Translations under genes and position numbers: made by a program | DNA from: Epithemia pelagica | Taxonomy: Eukaryota; Bacillariophyta; Bacillariophyceae; Surirellales; Surirellaceae | NCBI GenBank assembly: GCA_946965045.2 | Contig: OX337230.1 | Location: 2,294,001 to 2,358,000, forward strand | Direction: 5' to 3' | DNA: 64,000 nt | Notes under the pieces: model-generated | Told to the model about the DNA's origin: nothing | The model's database searches: none | What the model saw: only the letters and a program-made list of their open reading frames with translations | In this document: piece by piece, positions 1 through 11,400 of the stretch | Position numbering within the stretch: the stretch's first letter is position 1 | Layout: the number at the start of each line of letters is the position of its first letter

Positions 1-956
<956 letters not shown>

Positions 957-1214
957 GATCCATTGTATTGAATGGTTTGGGCGTCGGAGACTATTTCATG
1001 GGTTCTTTCTGATCAATACACACGCGCTGCGTCTGTTACCGTTTTCTCAGAGGTCCCGAGGAGGACTCCAATCACGTCGCCTCCTCCATTCGCGCGACTC
1101 ACAAAGTTGTGCATCTTACCGCTTTACTAAAGCAACTTGCCCGTCCGCAGTCTCCCCCACAACCGTTGTGTGCATTGCCGTTGTTTCTCCAACTTAACCA
1201 GAAATACATTAACA
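957..1214. promoter_or_regulatory. Shared divergent promoter region, ADAT2 / RPL30
   Basis: Only 258 bp separate the start codons of two divergently transcribed translation genes, a tRNA deaminase and a ribosomal protein. Both 5' UTRs and any core promoters must lie here. I see no convincing TATA box. The region ends in a pyrimidine-rich stretch just before the RPL30 start. Bidirectional use is inferred from geometry alone. Confidence 0.45.
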
Positions 1215-1853
1215 ATGGTGTCCAAGAAGCAGGTATGTCGATGACACCGGAGGTTGGAGCACGAACATGCTGCATACCTGAGATGGCAGTCATTGGCCTT
1301 TCCTACAAGCCAAACGTTGAACCACGAATCACGAACATGCAACACGTTGTTGGAACTTTGCCTTGATCATGGGCGTTTCGAACTCTGTTGAAGCAATGTC
1401 CGTGGAACCCCAACGATTTGGTCTGTCAGTGAAGAGAGGTTGGTGAACTGTTCATGTCGGGTTGGAAGGATGTCGTTGCGCCCCATTTCATGTGCAAACT
1501 CAGCTTTACTAATTTATTGTTTTCGTTTCACTTTACAGCAAAGACAACAAGATTCTATGAACAGTCGTATCAAGCTGGTCATGAAGTCCGGAAAGGCCAT
1601 TTTGGGATATAAGCAATGCCTCAAATCGTTGCGAAAAGGCAAGGCCAAGATGATTCTTATTGCATCCAATGCCCCACCTCTTCGTAAATCTGAATTGGAA
1701 TACATGGCAATGCTTGGACGAACAAATGTCCATCATTACTCTGGAGACAACACCGCACTCGGAACTGCTTGTGGAAAATTGTTCAACTGCTCCGTCTTGA
1801 CCATTATGGACGCCGGTGATTCAGATATTCTGACTGCCACCACTAAGGATTAA
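1215..1853 (+). CDS. RPL30: 60S ribosomal protein eL30
   Basis: Large-subunit cytosolic ribosomal protein. Exon 1 (1215-1232) encodes only M-V-S-K-K-Q. A 306-bp intron (1233-1538, GTATGT...TTTACAG, with TTTACTAATTT as a likely branch region) follows. Exon 2 (1539-1853) encodes the rest, beginning [10 protein letters not shown]. The 110-residue product has the diagnostic eL30 run [10 protein letters not shown], then [19 protein letters not shown] and [17 protein letters not shown]. Length and motifs match the family. The tiny first exon with an intron right after it is common in ribosomal protein genes. An ATG at 1440 in frame with exon 2 lies inside the intron and is not the start. Confidence 0.95.
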
Positions 1854-2131
1854 ACGTACCTACCTAGACGACATTGGAATTTGGAATAATACTTCTCTGC
1901 TGAACTAAGTCATGACGCAAGATACTACGAAGAACTTAGACGCCATGGCTCGAATTTGGCTGTTTTATGACTTAGGAGCAACTTATCCACTTCGCTATCC
2001 CCCCAGTTGTTGAGCTAACCTAAAATTGTGTACAACACATATATAAACATACGGTACACGGTAGCCTCTGGTCGCATATCGTGGGTTTGTATCTTTTAAA
2101 ATCTTCTCTGGTGGACAGAAAACTTTGGAAC

Positions 2132-3235
2132 ATGACCATGAAAGAGTCATCTTGTGTTCGGTTTATTGCCACGACGATACTGATCGCTGGAGTCCTGTTC
2201 GCAGCAAATTTGACAAGTACCTCCCATCACTGGGAAAGTCGAATTTCTGTCGATATCCCGCAGAAGAAAGACAAACACTGGACTCCAAATCGGCATGATC
2301 AAGAGGACTCGCCGATCCCTTCTATTTCCATTGGATACGACATTCAAGGCAAAGAAGTAAACATGCCCGTTCTTGGAGCTGGGACTGGACATTACAATGA
2401 TTCGGTAGCCTATGACTCTGTGTGCAAGTCCTTCCAAGCCGGGTATACCATGGTGGATACAGCCCATGTCTACGGTAACCAGAAGGGCGTGGGGCAAGCT
2501 ATTCGTGACTGTTGGAAGGGTCCGCGATCGGAATTGTTTGTTTTGACCAAGATCCCTGGTGGATTAACGAGGGACGAGGTTTGGGCCACACACAAAGAAA
2601 ATATGAAAGAGCTGCAACTAGATTATGTGGACCATTTGTTGACACACTTTCCGGCCGATTGGCAAGTTTCCCCTGAACGGGCCTCACGGGAACGCCGTCA
2701 AGAGGAATGGATTGCTATGCAAGAAATTTACCTTACAGGTCAGGTTCGCTCGATTGGAGTCAGCCATTATTGTCCTAGACACTTGGATGATGTCCTCGAG
2801 GTATCGTCCATCGTGACGCCTTCCATCAATCAGGTTGAATATCATGTGGGATCGGGTGATGTCGACCATGTCATCGGACATTGCCATAAGCACAACATCA
2901 CTTTTATGAGTTTTTCGCCTCTTTGTGGTCCCTGCACCTATGACCCGAAAGATTCGTTGGTTTCGGGCAATCTGGTAACGGACATTGCATCCCGATATGA
3001 GAATGTTACAGGATCACAAGTTGCGCTCCGATTCATTGTGCAACAAGCGTTGGATTATAAAAAGGCCCCGAACGTACATCCAAAGATGGGAGGTGTGATA
3101 CCCAAGAGCAGCAAACTAGATCATATTGAATCAAACCGAGACATTTTTCACTTCTCGTTGTCGCCTGAAGACATGGCCCGATTGCGCTTGGCAACGAAAC
3201 CTGAGGCTAGAAACCAGGATTGCTCCGTACCTTAA
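2132..3235 (+). CDS. Membrane-anchored aldo/keto reductase (copy 1)
   Basis: NAD(P)H-dependent oxidoreductase of the aldo/keto reductase superfamily, 367 aa. The ATG at 2132 is the first in frame; the frame is open further upstream but only with a GTG. Residues about 9-25 (F-I-A-T-T-I-L-I-A-G-V-L-F-A-A) form a signal anchor, so the TIM-barrel is predicted lumenal or extracellular (type II membrane protein). The catalytic tetrad is present: D109 and Y114 in V-D-T-A-H-V-Y-G-N, K140 in L-T-K-I-P-G-G and H172 in L-T-H-F-P-A-D-W. Its closest relative in the window is the gene at 12337-13443; the two share most of the barrel and the C-terminal D-C-x-V-P. Here the paralog's G-A-G-T-W-Q-Y reads G-A-G-T-G-H-Y. 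Substrate unknown. Confidence 0.85.
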   Translation: MTMKESSCVRFIATTILIAGVLFAANLTSTSHHWESRISVDIPQKKDKHWTPNRHDQEDSPIPSISIGYDIQGKEVNMPVLGAGTGHYNDSVAYDSVCKSFQAGYTMVDTAHVYGNQKGVGQAIRDCWKGPRSELFVLTKIPGGLTRDEVWATHKENMKELQLDYVDHLLTHFPADWQVSPERASRERRQEEWIAMQEIYLTGQVRSIGVSHYCPRHLDDVLEVSSIVTPSINQVEYHVGSGDVDHVIGHCHKHNITFMSFSPLCGPCTYDPKDSLVSGNLVTDIASRYENVTGSQVALRFIVQQALDYKKAPNVHPKMGGVIPKSSKLDHIESNRDIFHFSLSPEDMARLRLATKPEARNQDCSVP

Positions 3236-3511
3236 GCCCACTTGTTAACGAAAGGTGTTCATGTGTCGTTTACACGAGTGGTGCGGATACTCCAACTGTC
3301 GTGTTACTCCTACTCATACCCATTTTATCATGTGCATAGCTTAGAATAGGAGATTAGGAAGGGTAGCTTGAGTAGCGCTCGCGGTTTTTTAAACCGTTGA
3401 GACAGAAATTTCCTGTTTCTTCCAGCAATTTTTTGGATGGAGTATCTTTTTCTCAACGAGAAACAAAGATCCTTTTCGAAAGGTCACTCTTTCCCTCTTC
3501 AGATAGTTAAG

Positions 3512-4617
3512 ATGATGATGAAGTCTTTCCTTTGTTCTTTGATCGCTCTGCTTTCATTCTCTGCGTGCTTCGCAGAAAGGTGAGGATTTGGTTCCACGAT
3601 AGGTTTATGCTCGATCACGTTCTGATTTCTCACGCCGAGTGGATGACCATGACCCCCGCACCTACCGCTCCCTATGACGTGTACCACCTTATTGTCCCTC
3701 TACATGGCCAGTGATCTCGAAAAGATCACTGCCAAGGTTTACTTTGATGTCGAAATTGCCGGAACCAATGACGGAGGACGAATTGTTCTCGGCTTGTTTG
3801 GTGACGCTGTACCCAAAACCGCCGAAAACTTTCGTGCGCTTTGCACAGGAGAAAAGGGCATGGGTCAAAAAGGCAAAGCTCTCCACTTCAAGGTGAGATA
3901 TCTTCTGTTGGAAAGTATATTGGATGGTTTTTGATATCATCTGACGATTGTTTTCTCCCTTTTCGGCATCAGGGCTCGATCTTCCATCGCATTATTCCAA
4001 ATTTTATGATTCAAGGTACGATGAATCTTTCCAAAGTGTGTCATTTACTGACTCCTTATGTCGATACTTTGTTTTTGTTTGCTTTGTGGCTTACCAAATA
4101 CATATGTCGTGCTTTGTCGTTCCATTCTAGGTGGTGATTTCACTGACTTCAATGGACGTGGTGGCGAGTCGATTTATGGTGATCGTTTTGAAGACGAGAA
4201 CTTTAAGCTCAAGCATGAAGGACCCTTTTATCTGAGCATGGCCAATGCTGGAGTAAGTTCATATTGGATTCCTCCTCGCGTTACACAAAGAATCTGTGAT
4301 GTTTGATCTAACAAAACATCTTCCTTTGTCGTTCATAGCCCAACACGAATGGTTCTCAATTCTTCATTACGACGATCAAGACAAGCTGGCTGTACGTTCT
4401 CTTCGCTCCTTGTGCCCTTTGCTGTTTTATCTCTGCTTTGAGTGGATCTCACAACTCTGTTTTTCATCTTGCCTCTGACAGTGATGGCAAACATGTGGTT
4501 TTCGGAAAAGTTTTGGAAGGTACTGACATCGTCAAGAATGTGGAAGCCGTGGGGTCGTCCTCAGGTTCTCCTAAAACGAAAGTCACTGTTGTCGACTCGG
4601 GTGAACTCGACCTCTAG
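3512..4617 (+). CDS. Secretory-pathway cyclophilin (peptidyl-prolyl cis-trans isomerase), six exons
   Basis: Peptidyl-prolyl isomerase of the cyclophilin B type. Exons fitted by GT-AG and protein continuity: 3512-3579, 3712-3892, 3973-4015, 4131-4252, 4339-4391 and 4482-4617. They sum to 603 nt, encoding 200 aa plus TAG. Exon 1 encodes a signal peptide ([21 protein letters not shown]). The rest is a complete cyclophilin fold: [36 protein letters not shown] (catalytic Arg), [18 protein letters not shown], and [10 protein letters not shown] (the Trp of cyclosporin-sensitive forms). It ends S-G-E-L-D-L with no obvious KDEL-type signal, so it may be secreted or vacuolar. It converges on the E(z) gene, 146 bp away. 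Confidence 0.92.
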
Positions 4618-4763
4618 AAAGACATCGTTAGTTTCGAAATGGGTTCGACCAGTTGCATGACAAAAATCAATCAGCCTTGTCTACATTAGGTACTCCCTTA
4701 ATCGCGAGTAAAAAATCCATTATTCTCGGAACCACTTCCATAAGAGAACGGTAGCTGAAGAGG

Positions 4764-7217
4764 TCAGACCTGCCCTGATGGCTTTTTCTCTGTAACTGAA
4801 TCGCCGCCGTCGCCCGTGGCGTCAATATCTCCCACAATGTCCATAGGCCCATCGGTCGATTCCATCGAAGATGATAGTCTTGCAGCTGGCTTTGAGCTTT
4901 TCCGTTTTGACTGAGGCTTCTTAAGTTTTCGGCTGTTCGTTTTGCCTATGTTGCCGTCAAGGGAATGGCTTGCCGGCAGATCCATCCAGGGTACAGCCTT
5001 GGCTGCTTTCAAAACAAAGTCATTGTTCACGGAGAAGTTATAACCGTAATTGAACGTTAGTTCGGTTTGCGCCTCAATATCCTGTAGAGCAAAGAAACCG
5101 ATTCGATTATCACCGTTGACCGTGATAGTTCTTGGTGTTGTATTGGGTGTCGATGAATGATTTATATACCTCATCACGTTCCCTTTTCGATCAGCATCCA
5201 ACGCCACATCTGCCGTCAACATGAAGAGAGAGGAATGGTTCCGAATATCATACAGCTGCCCACGACGATCCGCTTCTTCTTGAGATATCATTTCACCCAC
5301 ATATTCTCCCAAGAATTCCCCCTTGACCAAGTCTCGTTTGGCAAAGCATCCCCACCCCGCATTGGGAATCTCCGAATGACCAATGACAACTTCTGTGCCT
5401 CGATGCATCGTAAGATTATCGTTGCGGCAACGTTGTTGCGTCGCAGGTCGTCCTGGAGGGTCGGTGCATGCGTCGCACCCACAAATATCGGGACTGCATT
5501 CCCGAGAATTCGCAAAACAAGAGCAAGAAGACGTGGTGCAACTCCCCCGACAATCACAACCCCGAAAAAAGTTCTTGCTTCTCGTACCCCAAGCACATGC
5601 ATCAGTACAAAATACACCACGGTCCACACAGTAACAAATACCTTCTCGACATGGTTCATCGTGAACACAGGGTTCAAATGAAGGCCGTAAACCGCTCTTA
5701 ACAATGCGGCTGTACCAATGTTGATTGTAGTTTCGCAAGGAATGGTAAGGATTCACCTCTGGTTTGATTGGAGGCACCAGTCGGAGTTCTGGTTCCGTCC
5801 ATTCTTGTTCGTCGACAAACTGCTTGACTGCCTTTGGGTTTGCCCTCATTGCAGTTGCCATTTCACCAATATTTCCTTCAAAAATTAAAAAGAATCGCCT
5901 GCATATTCTCTTCTGAAAATCCGTCAGTGTTTCTTTGTTGTCGCCTGGTGTGACCTCCTGATCGGGTTCTTGCTGCTCACTAGAATGATTGCTATCATCA
6001 GGCGACGACTCCTCCGAGGTGACGCTTGTTCTCTGTCGCATTTTTCGGTCCCTCTCTGCCGTGATTCCAAGCTCATACGAAAGCTGGAGGCTGGGTTTCT
6101 CATAGAGTCCATGGACATTGCAATCGTATATTTTGCATCTGTTGCAGTAAAGCTTTCGATATGAATCAACGAGCTGTAGATATTCTGGGTCATCTTCTGC
6201 CAAAATATTCAGGGGCTTTGGCAATTGGTCCGGAGCCTCGATAACAGGCTGGCAAAACACACCCTTGTAAGGCGGAGGGGAAACTGCTGTTCCACTCTTT
6301 CGTGACTGTGAGTTTATGCTGTTCTTTCGGCGGGGAGATGGGGAGTTCAAGTTATCACCTGATTGAATATTCCCTTCGTTCTTTCGACGCGAAGGACTCT
6401 GAGGTGATGAATTTGTGTTGGCATGTTGCCCTTCCGAGGCCATCGTTTTCCCTTCGCTGTCCCCTGATCTAGAGACATCTCGAGGCATGTCTTTATGAGT
6501 GTCCTCCTTTACTTCCTCATATATTTCCTTGATACGATCTTCGACAACAAGTGCCAACTTTGCCAATTCTGTAACTAAGCAGTCAGCTACAAGTTCTTGG
6601 TTTATTGTTCCCTGAAGCACTTCTTCTTGATACACCTTGTTGTTTAGGCAGCGTCTTATAGTCTCGGCAATGTCGTCATTGGTTTCTTTGACATGGTACG
6701 GTGGACCGTCGGCGATTGCCTTTTCTCTTGCTCCAACATCAAACATAGCAAAGTACTCTTCCATTGGCGTTGTCGAAGAGTCCCCCTTTGGCTTCATAGA
6801 TTCCTCAGAGTCCGCAAACGCGGAGGGTACAAATGCTAATTCTCGACTGTCACTCACAGGATAAGATTCTTTCAAAAGCAAACGTCCGGTATGTGGAGGC
6901 ACAGGTTCAGGAGCCCCCACCAATTGAACTCGTTGTACTTTGGGAGGTTTCTTGGAATAATCTTGTGATGTTGAGCGAGCAGTGTTGCTTACGGCTGGGA
7001 TCGTGGGCAGTAACGTTTGTCTCTGAAAATAGTTGCTCTTGCCAAGGTTCGGCATCGATCCGTTTATGGCTGAGTCCACTCGACGCTCAAGGTTTTGCGC
7101 TATATAGTCGAATTCATCATCCTCTCGCTTTCGTCGCACTTTTCTCCACAGAGAATGAACAATCTTGGAGAATCTTACGATTTGATCTCCATGAAATGGG
7201 TTTTCAGCCGAAGACAT
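4764..7217 (-). CDS. EZH: Polycomb histone H3K27 methyltransferase E(z)/EZH
   Basis: Catalytic subunit of PRC2, expected to be nuclear. The ATG at 7217 (M-S-S-A-E-N-P) gives 817 aa; the open frame further upstream starts only with TTG. Order of parts: basic N-terminal helix region; Ser-rich low-complexity middle; a C-x-x-C...C-x-x-H segment (Y-C-N-R-C-K-I-Y-D-C-N-V-H) like the one preceding the EZH SANT domain; a helical SANT-like part (F-Q-K-R-I-C-R-R-F-F-L-I-F-E-G); a cysteine-rich CXC domain (about residues 516-600); and a SET domain (about 606-725) with N-A-G-W-G-C-F, E-E-A-D-R-R-G, R-Y-I-N-H-S-S-T-P-N-T and L-T-F-N-Y-G-Y. A basic, Ser-rich tail follows. CXC directly before SET, plus Q-E-E-A-D-R-R-G, identifies E(z) rather than other SET enzymes. 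Confidence 0.93.
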   Translation of the reverse strand: MSSAENPFHGDQIVRFSKIVHSLWRKVRRKREDDEFDYIAQNLERRVDSAINGSMPNLGKSNYFQRQTLLPTIPAVSNTARSTSQDYSKKPPKVQRVQLVGAPEPVPPHTGRLLLKESYPVSDSRELAFVPSAFADSEESMKPKGDSSTTPMEEYFAMFDVGAREKAIADGPPYHVKETNDDIAETIRRCLNNKVYQEEVLQGTINQELVADCLVTELAKLALVVEDRIKEIYEEVKEDTHKDMPRDVSRSGDSEGKTMASEGQHANTNSSPQSPSRRKNEGNIQSGDNLNSPSPRRKNSINSQSRKSGTAVSPPPYKGVFCQPVIEAPDQLPKPLNILAEDDPEYLQLVDSYRKLYCNRCKIYDCNVHGLYEKPSLQLSYELGITAERDRKMRQRTSVTSEESSPDDSNHSSEQQEPDQEVTPGDNKETLTDFQKRICRRFFLIFEGNIGEMATAMRANPKAVKQFVDEQEWTEPELRLVPPIKPEVNPYHSLRNYNQHWYSRIVKSGLRPSFEPCVHDEPCREGICYCVDRGVFCTDACAWGTRSKNFFRGCDCRGSCTTSSCSCFANSRECSPDICGCDACTDPPGRPATQQRCRNDNLTMHRGTEVVIGHSEIPNAGWGCFAKRDLVKGEFLGEYVGEMISQEEADRRGQLYDIRNHSSLFMLTADVALDADRKGNVMRYINHSSTPNTTPRTITVNGDNRIGFFALQDIEAQTELTFNYGYNFSVNNDFVLKAAKAVPWMDLPASHSLDGNIGKTNSRKLKKPQSKRKSSKPAARLSSSMESTDGPMDIVGDIDATGDGGDSVTEKKPSGQV

Positions 7218-8448
7218 GATAACAAGCCCTGAAACGTTGCGAAAAAGTTGATAATCGAACGTGTGATTTGAAATGGGAAGTGGCCTTTCCCCCACTGATT
7301 CATGCAACAACGACGAATGATGATTGATCCTGTAATTAACGCTACAGGATCATCCCTTGGGAAGGCTGCTCGTTCGTTGTTACACCTGATTTTTGTTGGC
7401 CGTCCTAGACCTGTCCATGGTCGTCGTGTGTGGGATGGAAGTTTTAGGCCTTGGTTTTTTGCGGACGCTTCTCGGTCGCTTTACAACCCGTCGGGAAAAG
7501 CGGATTCGAAATCATTGGAATGAACCAACGGTACTCAAAAATGTCGCACTATGACTGGGTTCTCTCAAAATATCCCAGATGTCTGTTCGAAAGAAATGGA
7601 ATTCGGGGCGCACCCCACATTCTATTACAACCCAGTGGTAAAAGGTAGCGATAGAGAGCATCAATCAATAATAAATAATAGCAATGAATTTGTCATTGAA
7701 ACTAGAACATCTCGGGAGTTGAAAAGAGGTGAGTCAACCCAGACAACGGGTCAACAAGCTGCGTTCTTTCATCCCCTCCCCTCGTTCTACAATAACATAT
7801 CCCCAATTGTATTATTGCGATCCGCAAACAACACTTGGGGAAAATCCATCAATACGGTTCCATTCGACGCTGCTCTCAAGTGAAGAAGCATTGGCTACAG
7901 GTGCGTAGGTCTCTCTATGGTGACCATGATGAACTGGAGTGGAGCCTCGGTTGGTGTTTATGCAGTGCAGGAGAACGTTTTGACTTGACATATCCAGAGA
8001 GGGGGTATCACCGTTGCGAAGTAGGAGAAAAGAGGGAGGGAGCAACCGAAATTCCTTTTTGGGGGTTTTACTGTTGTCAAAACAGTACGGAGTGGAATTT
8101 GGCAGCTTGTTCTCATGTCCCAAACAATGGATGGAACTTCCATCTGCACTTTAGGCAGAGGTTGTTACGGATTGTTGAACTCGTTCTGGCTCTCGATCCT
8201 TGTCCTTTCCTCGTCTTACACAAGATTTCTTGGCTTTGCTGTTGTGTTTCGGTTCATACGCTGTCGCTTGACTTGCAACAGAAGCTTTCTTCCTCGTGCG
8301 CGGTTTGATTTCATTCAAGGGATATCGCCACCAAAGATACGAAAGCATTGGCCACTCGATCCAATTCGAACACCAGTCACAGACGACAACGACAACAACA
8401 ATCTGCTAACAACAATCGATTTCATTATTTATAGACAATATAGAAAAA
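7218..8448. other. Intergenic region between E(z) and the GYF gene
   Basis: About 1.2 kb between two divergently transcribed genes, so it must carry both promoters and 5' UTRs. Open frames here have no recognisable domain and no homopolymer or repeat structure. The last 100 bp before 8449 are CAA/CAAC-rich, consistent with a 5' UTR. I see no RNA gene or repeat. Confidence 0.5.
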
Positions 8449-11400
8449 ATGTCGAACTCTTCCTTGAGACCGGCGTGGCGCAATCAAAGTGGAGGGAGAG
8501 GCTTTCAACCTCCTCCATCAGTTGCATCGGAACAACAACCCCAGCGAGGAGGACGATCACAATCCATTGGTTCAGCTGGGGAAGCAGCTGAAACCAACAA
8601 TAACAATAGCAGATCCAGCTTTAACAAATTTTCAGCCTTGGATGATGACGAGGACGGAATCGAAGCGGGGGATTCACGACCACAACAACCATCTGGCCAT
8701 CACCATAACCATCATCACCACCCGTCATCCAACCGAGGAGGAGGAGGAGGAGGAAACTCGCGGAGTGAAGCTCTACGACATGGCCTAGGGTCACGTGGAG
8801 GAGGTGGCGGTGGTGGGGGATCGAAACCAGGAGGAAGATCCTTGGCAGATCTAGCGGCGCAGACACCCGGTCGATATGCACCAGGTTCCTCGCGGCACGG
8901 CTCTGGGGAAGAAAGCAAAACCATTCGATTCACGAGAGAAAAACTGCTTTCCATGCGACCTGCACCTAGTGCTGAACTCCCAGAAGTTTTGCGACCACTG
9001 GAAGGCAATGCTATTTTGTCGGAAGAGGCTCAAGATCCAGTTTGCTGGGACAATTTTAATGCGGAAGAAATTTGGGCCGCGGTCCCCGCCAGAAGACCCA
9101 GTAAAGCGGTTCCAGGTGGCCGGAGTCTATCGGAAATGGCAGAAAGTACTGTCGCAGTTAGTGGTCCTCCTCGTGGGAGGAGAGAAGGGGCTTCTGGTTC
9201 GGGGCGGTGGCAACGCGGCGTGGCGCTCCCCCCACCCTCTGCGGTGGGCAACGATGGTGGCAAAAGTCGTCGAGACCGAGATATCAACACGGAAAATCCG
9301 AACGATTTGTGGGATGACCCTGTTTCAGGGGGTGCCGCCGGAGACTTCTCCGCATTTGGAGATACCAAAGACGACGGTGAGGATAACTTGGTGGCCTTTG
9401 ACTTTGAGAAAATGACGCAAGCCTCTCAAATATTGGAAGAAGAACTTCATGGTACATCCAATCGATCTCGAGCTTCGTCCGAAGGTGCGTCTGTGGGCTC
9501 GCACGGCAGTGGTGGTAACAACAACGGTGGAACTACCATTCCTGCCGTTTCGGCAGTGGTCAACCGATCGGTGGATTCGCATCGCCCCTTGGCATCGTCG
9601 GGCACCACAATTCGGTCTGGTTCAGGCGATCATGTAAATGTGTTTGAAGACTTTGATGAGCCAATGTCCTCCGATAGCACTCCAACGGCGGTGGATCCTT
9701 TGGCGAACGACGGAAACAGCGATGGCAAGGATCAACCCTCTGAATTGAAAACCGAAGGTTCATCTTCTGTCATCAATAAGAACCACACCATCCCAGCTGT
9801 ATCAGAAGATGTCGATGCTACTTCGCGTCTTATGGCCATGATTGGAGTTTCGAATCCCCCGTCTGCACCACCAGAACAGTCCCAATCGGTTGCTTCGACC
9901 GAACCAGAGGCTGCAACCAGTGTAGACCAACTCGGTGGTGGTGAACCGCAGTCGTCTCAACCAGTGTCTACGCCGTGGGGATTGATGCCCGGATCGCATC
10001 AGACCGGTGACAAGCCTCTCGACGGCCTTTCGATACCATTGAATCCATGGGGTGGAGGAGCGCTTCTTCAACCGTCCACTGGAACGGATTTGATGCGTCA
10101 TCACCAAGGAGGTCCTTCGTTGCTTCAACCGGAACCGTCTGCGCCCAACGAGCTCAAAGGCTTGGACCTACAGGCGCGTCTACGAGAAGCAGACCTCGAA
10201 CAGAAAGCACGAGAACAACGAGAAGAACTTGCTCGGCAACAAGAGCGACGGAGACAGGAAGAGTTGGAGGCCCAGAAACGGGCAGCGGAAATGCAACAGC
10301 AACAAGCTGTGGCGGCACGTCAGCAGCAGCAACAACAACAACAGGCAGGAGTTCAATCGCAAGTAGAACTTGTGCTCATGGAACGCATTTCGATCATTTT
10401 GGAGAACTCATGGGGCCGTTCGGACCTCATGTCCATTCTCGCAACCCTGCATGCTGAAGACTCTCGAGTGATTCCTCTCCTCAACTCGATTGAAGCTCTC
10501 CGTGCGTTGATTGCCCGAAATTCCTCTCGTGTGGCGTTGCGCCATGACCCAGCGTTTGGAGCCGAGATGGCTGTGTTGCTGGTCACCAATTCTCAATGGC
10601 AACAGCAGCAACAAGAAGCGGTTGACCGAGCACGGCGTCAAGAAGAAGAAATGCGTAGACGAGAACATGAACAACGACAGATGGAAGAAGAACAGAAACA
10701 ACAGACGGCTTCTGAAGCACTGCGACAAAAACAGACTCAAGAAACCTTACCTGTTATTGTTCCTGGAGCTCCTTGGTACTATTCAGATCCTCAACAAAAC
10801 ATTCAAGGGCCTTTTCGGGGTGAAGAAATGCGGCAGTGGTACGATGCAGGCTATTTTAAAGGTGACCTACCAGTTAGCCAAGATGCAGGGGGACCATTCA
10901 GACTGTTGTCGGAACTTTACCCCAATCTTGATCTTGCATTTATAGCACCAGGGAATCAAGAGCAATCGAACAAAGAGACCCAGCAGCAGCAAGAGGAAGA
11001 GGCAGCTGCGGCGGCCGCAGAAGAAGAGGCACGTCGTAAGGCCAAGCAAAAGGAGATTGAAGAAGAGGCAGAGGCCACGCGAGCTCGTGAAGCCGTAGAA
11101 GCTCAAGAACGCGAACGAGTAGCTCAGGAAGAGGCCGCTGCCAAGGAAAAGAAAGCACGGGAAGCGGCAGAGTCTGCGGAACGAGAGAGAAGGGCCGCAT
11201 CGGAGGCTCAGCGCCAAAAGCAAAGTTCGAACCAGGCCCACACCACAGATGACGCCCGTGATCCAGCGGACGGAGGAAACGAATCTTCTGCCCAATTGAA
11301 AATGATGCTAGGCTTACCCGCCCAAAAACAGCAGCAGCTACAACAAGAAGGAAATGATTCAAGACACCGCGAACAGCAACAAGCGGCCGCGCCCAAGCGA

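Noticed and set aside
1440-1538. ATG-initiated N-terminal extension of RPL30
   Set aside because: It lies inside the 306-bp intron; splicing gives the exact family N-terminus and length.
7551-7883. 110-aa open frame in the E(z)-GYF spacer
   Set aside because: No domain, no codon or compositional signal, and it lies where promoters are expected.
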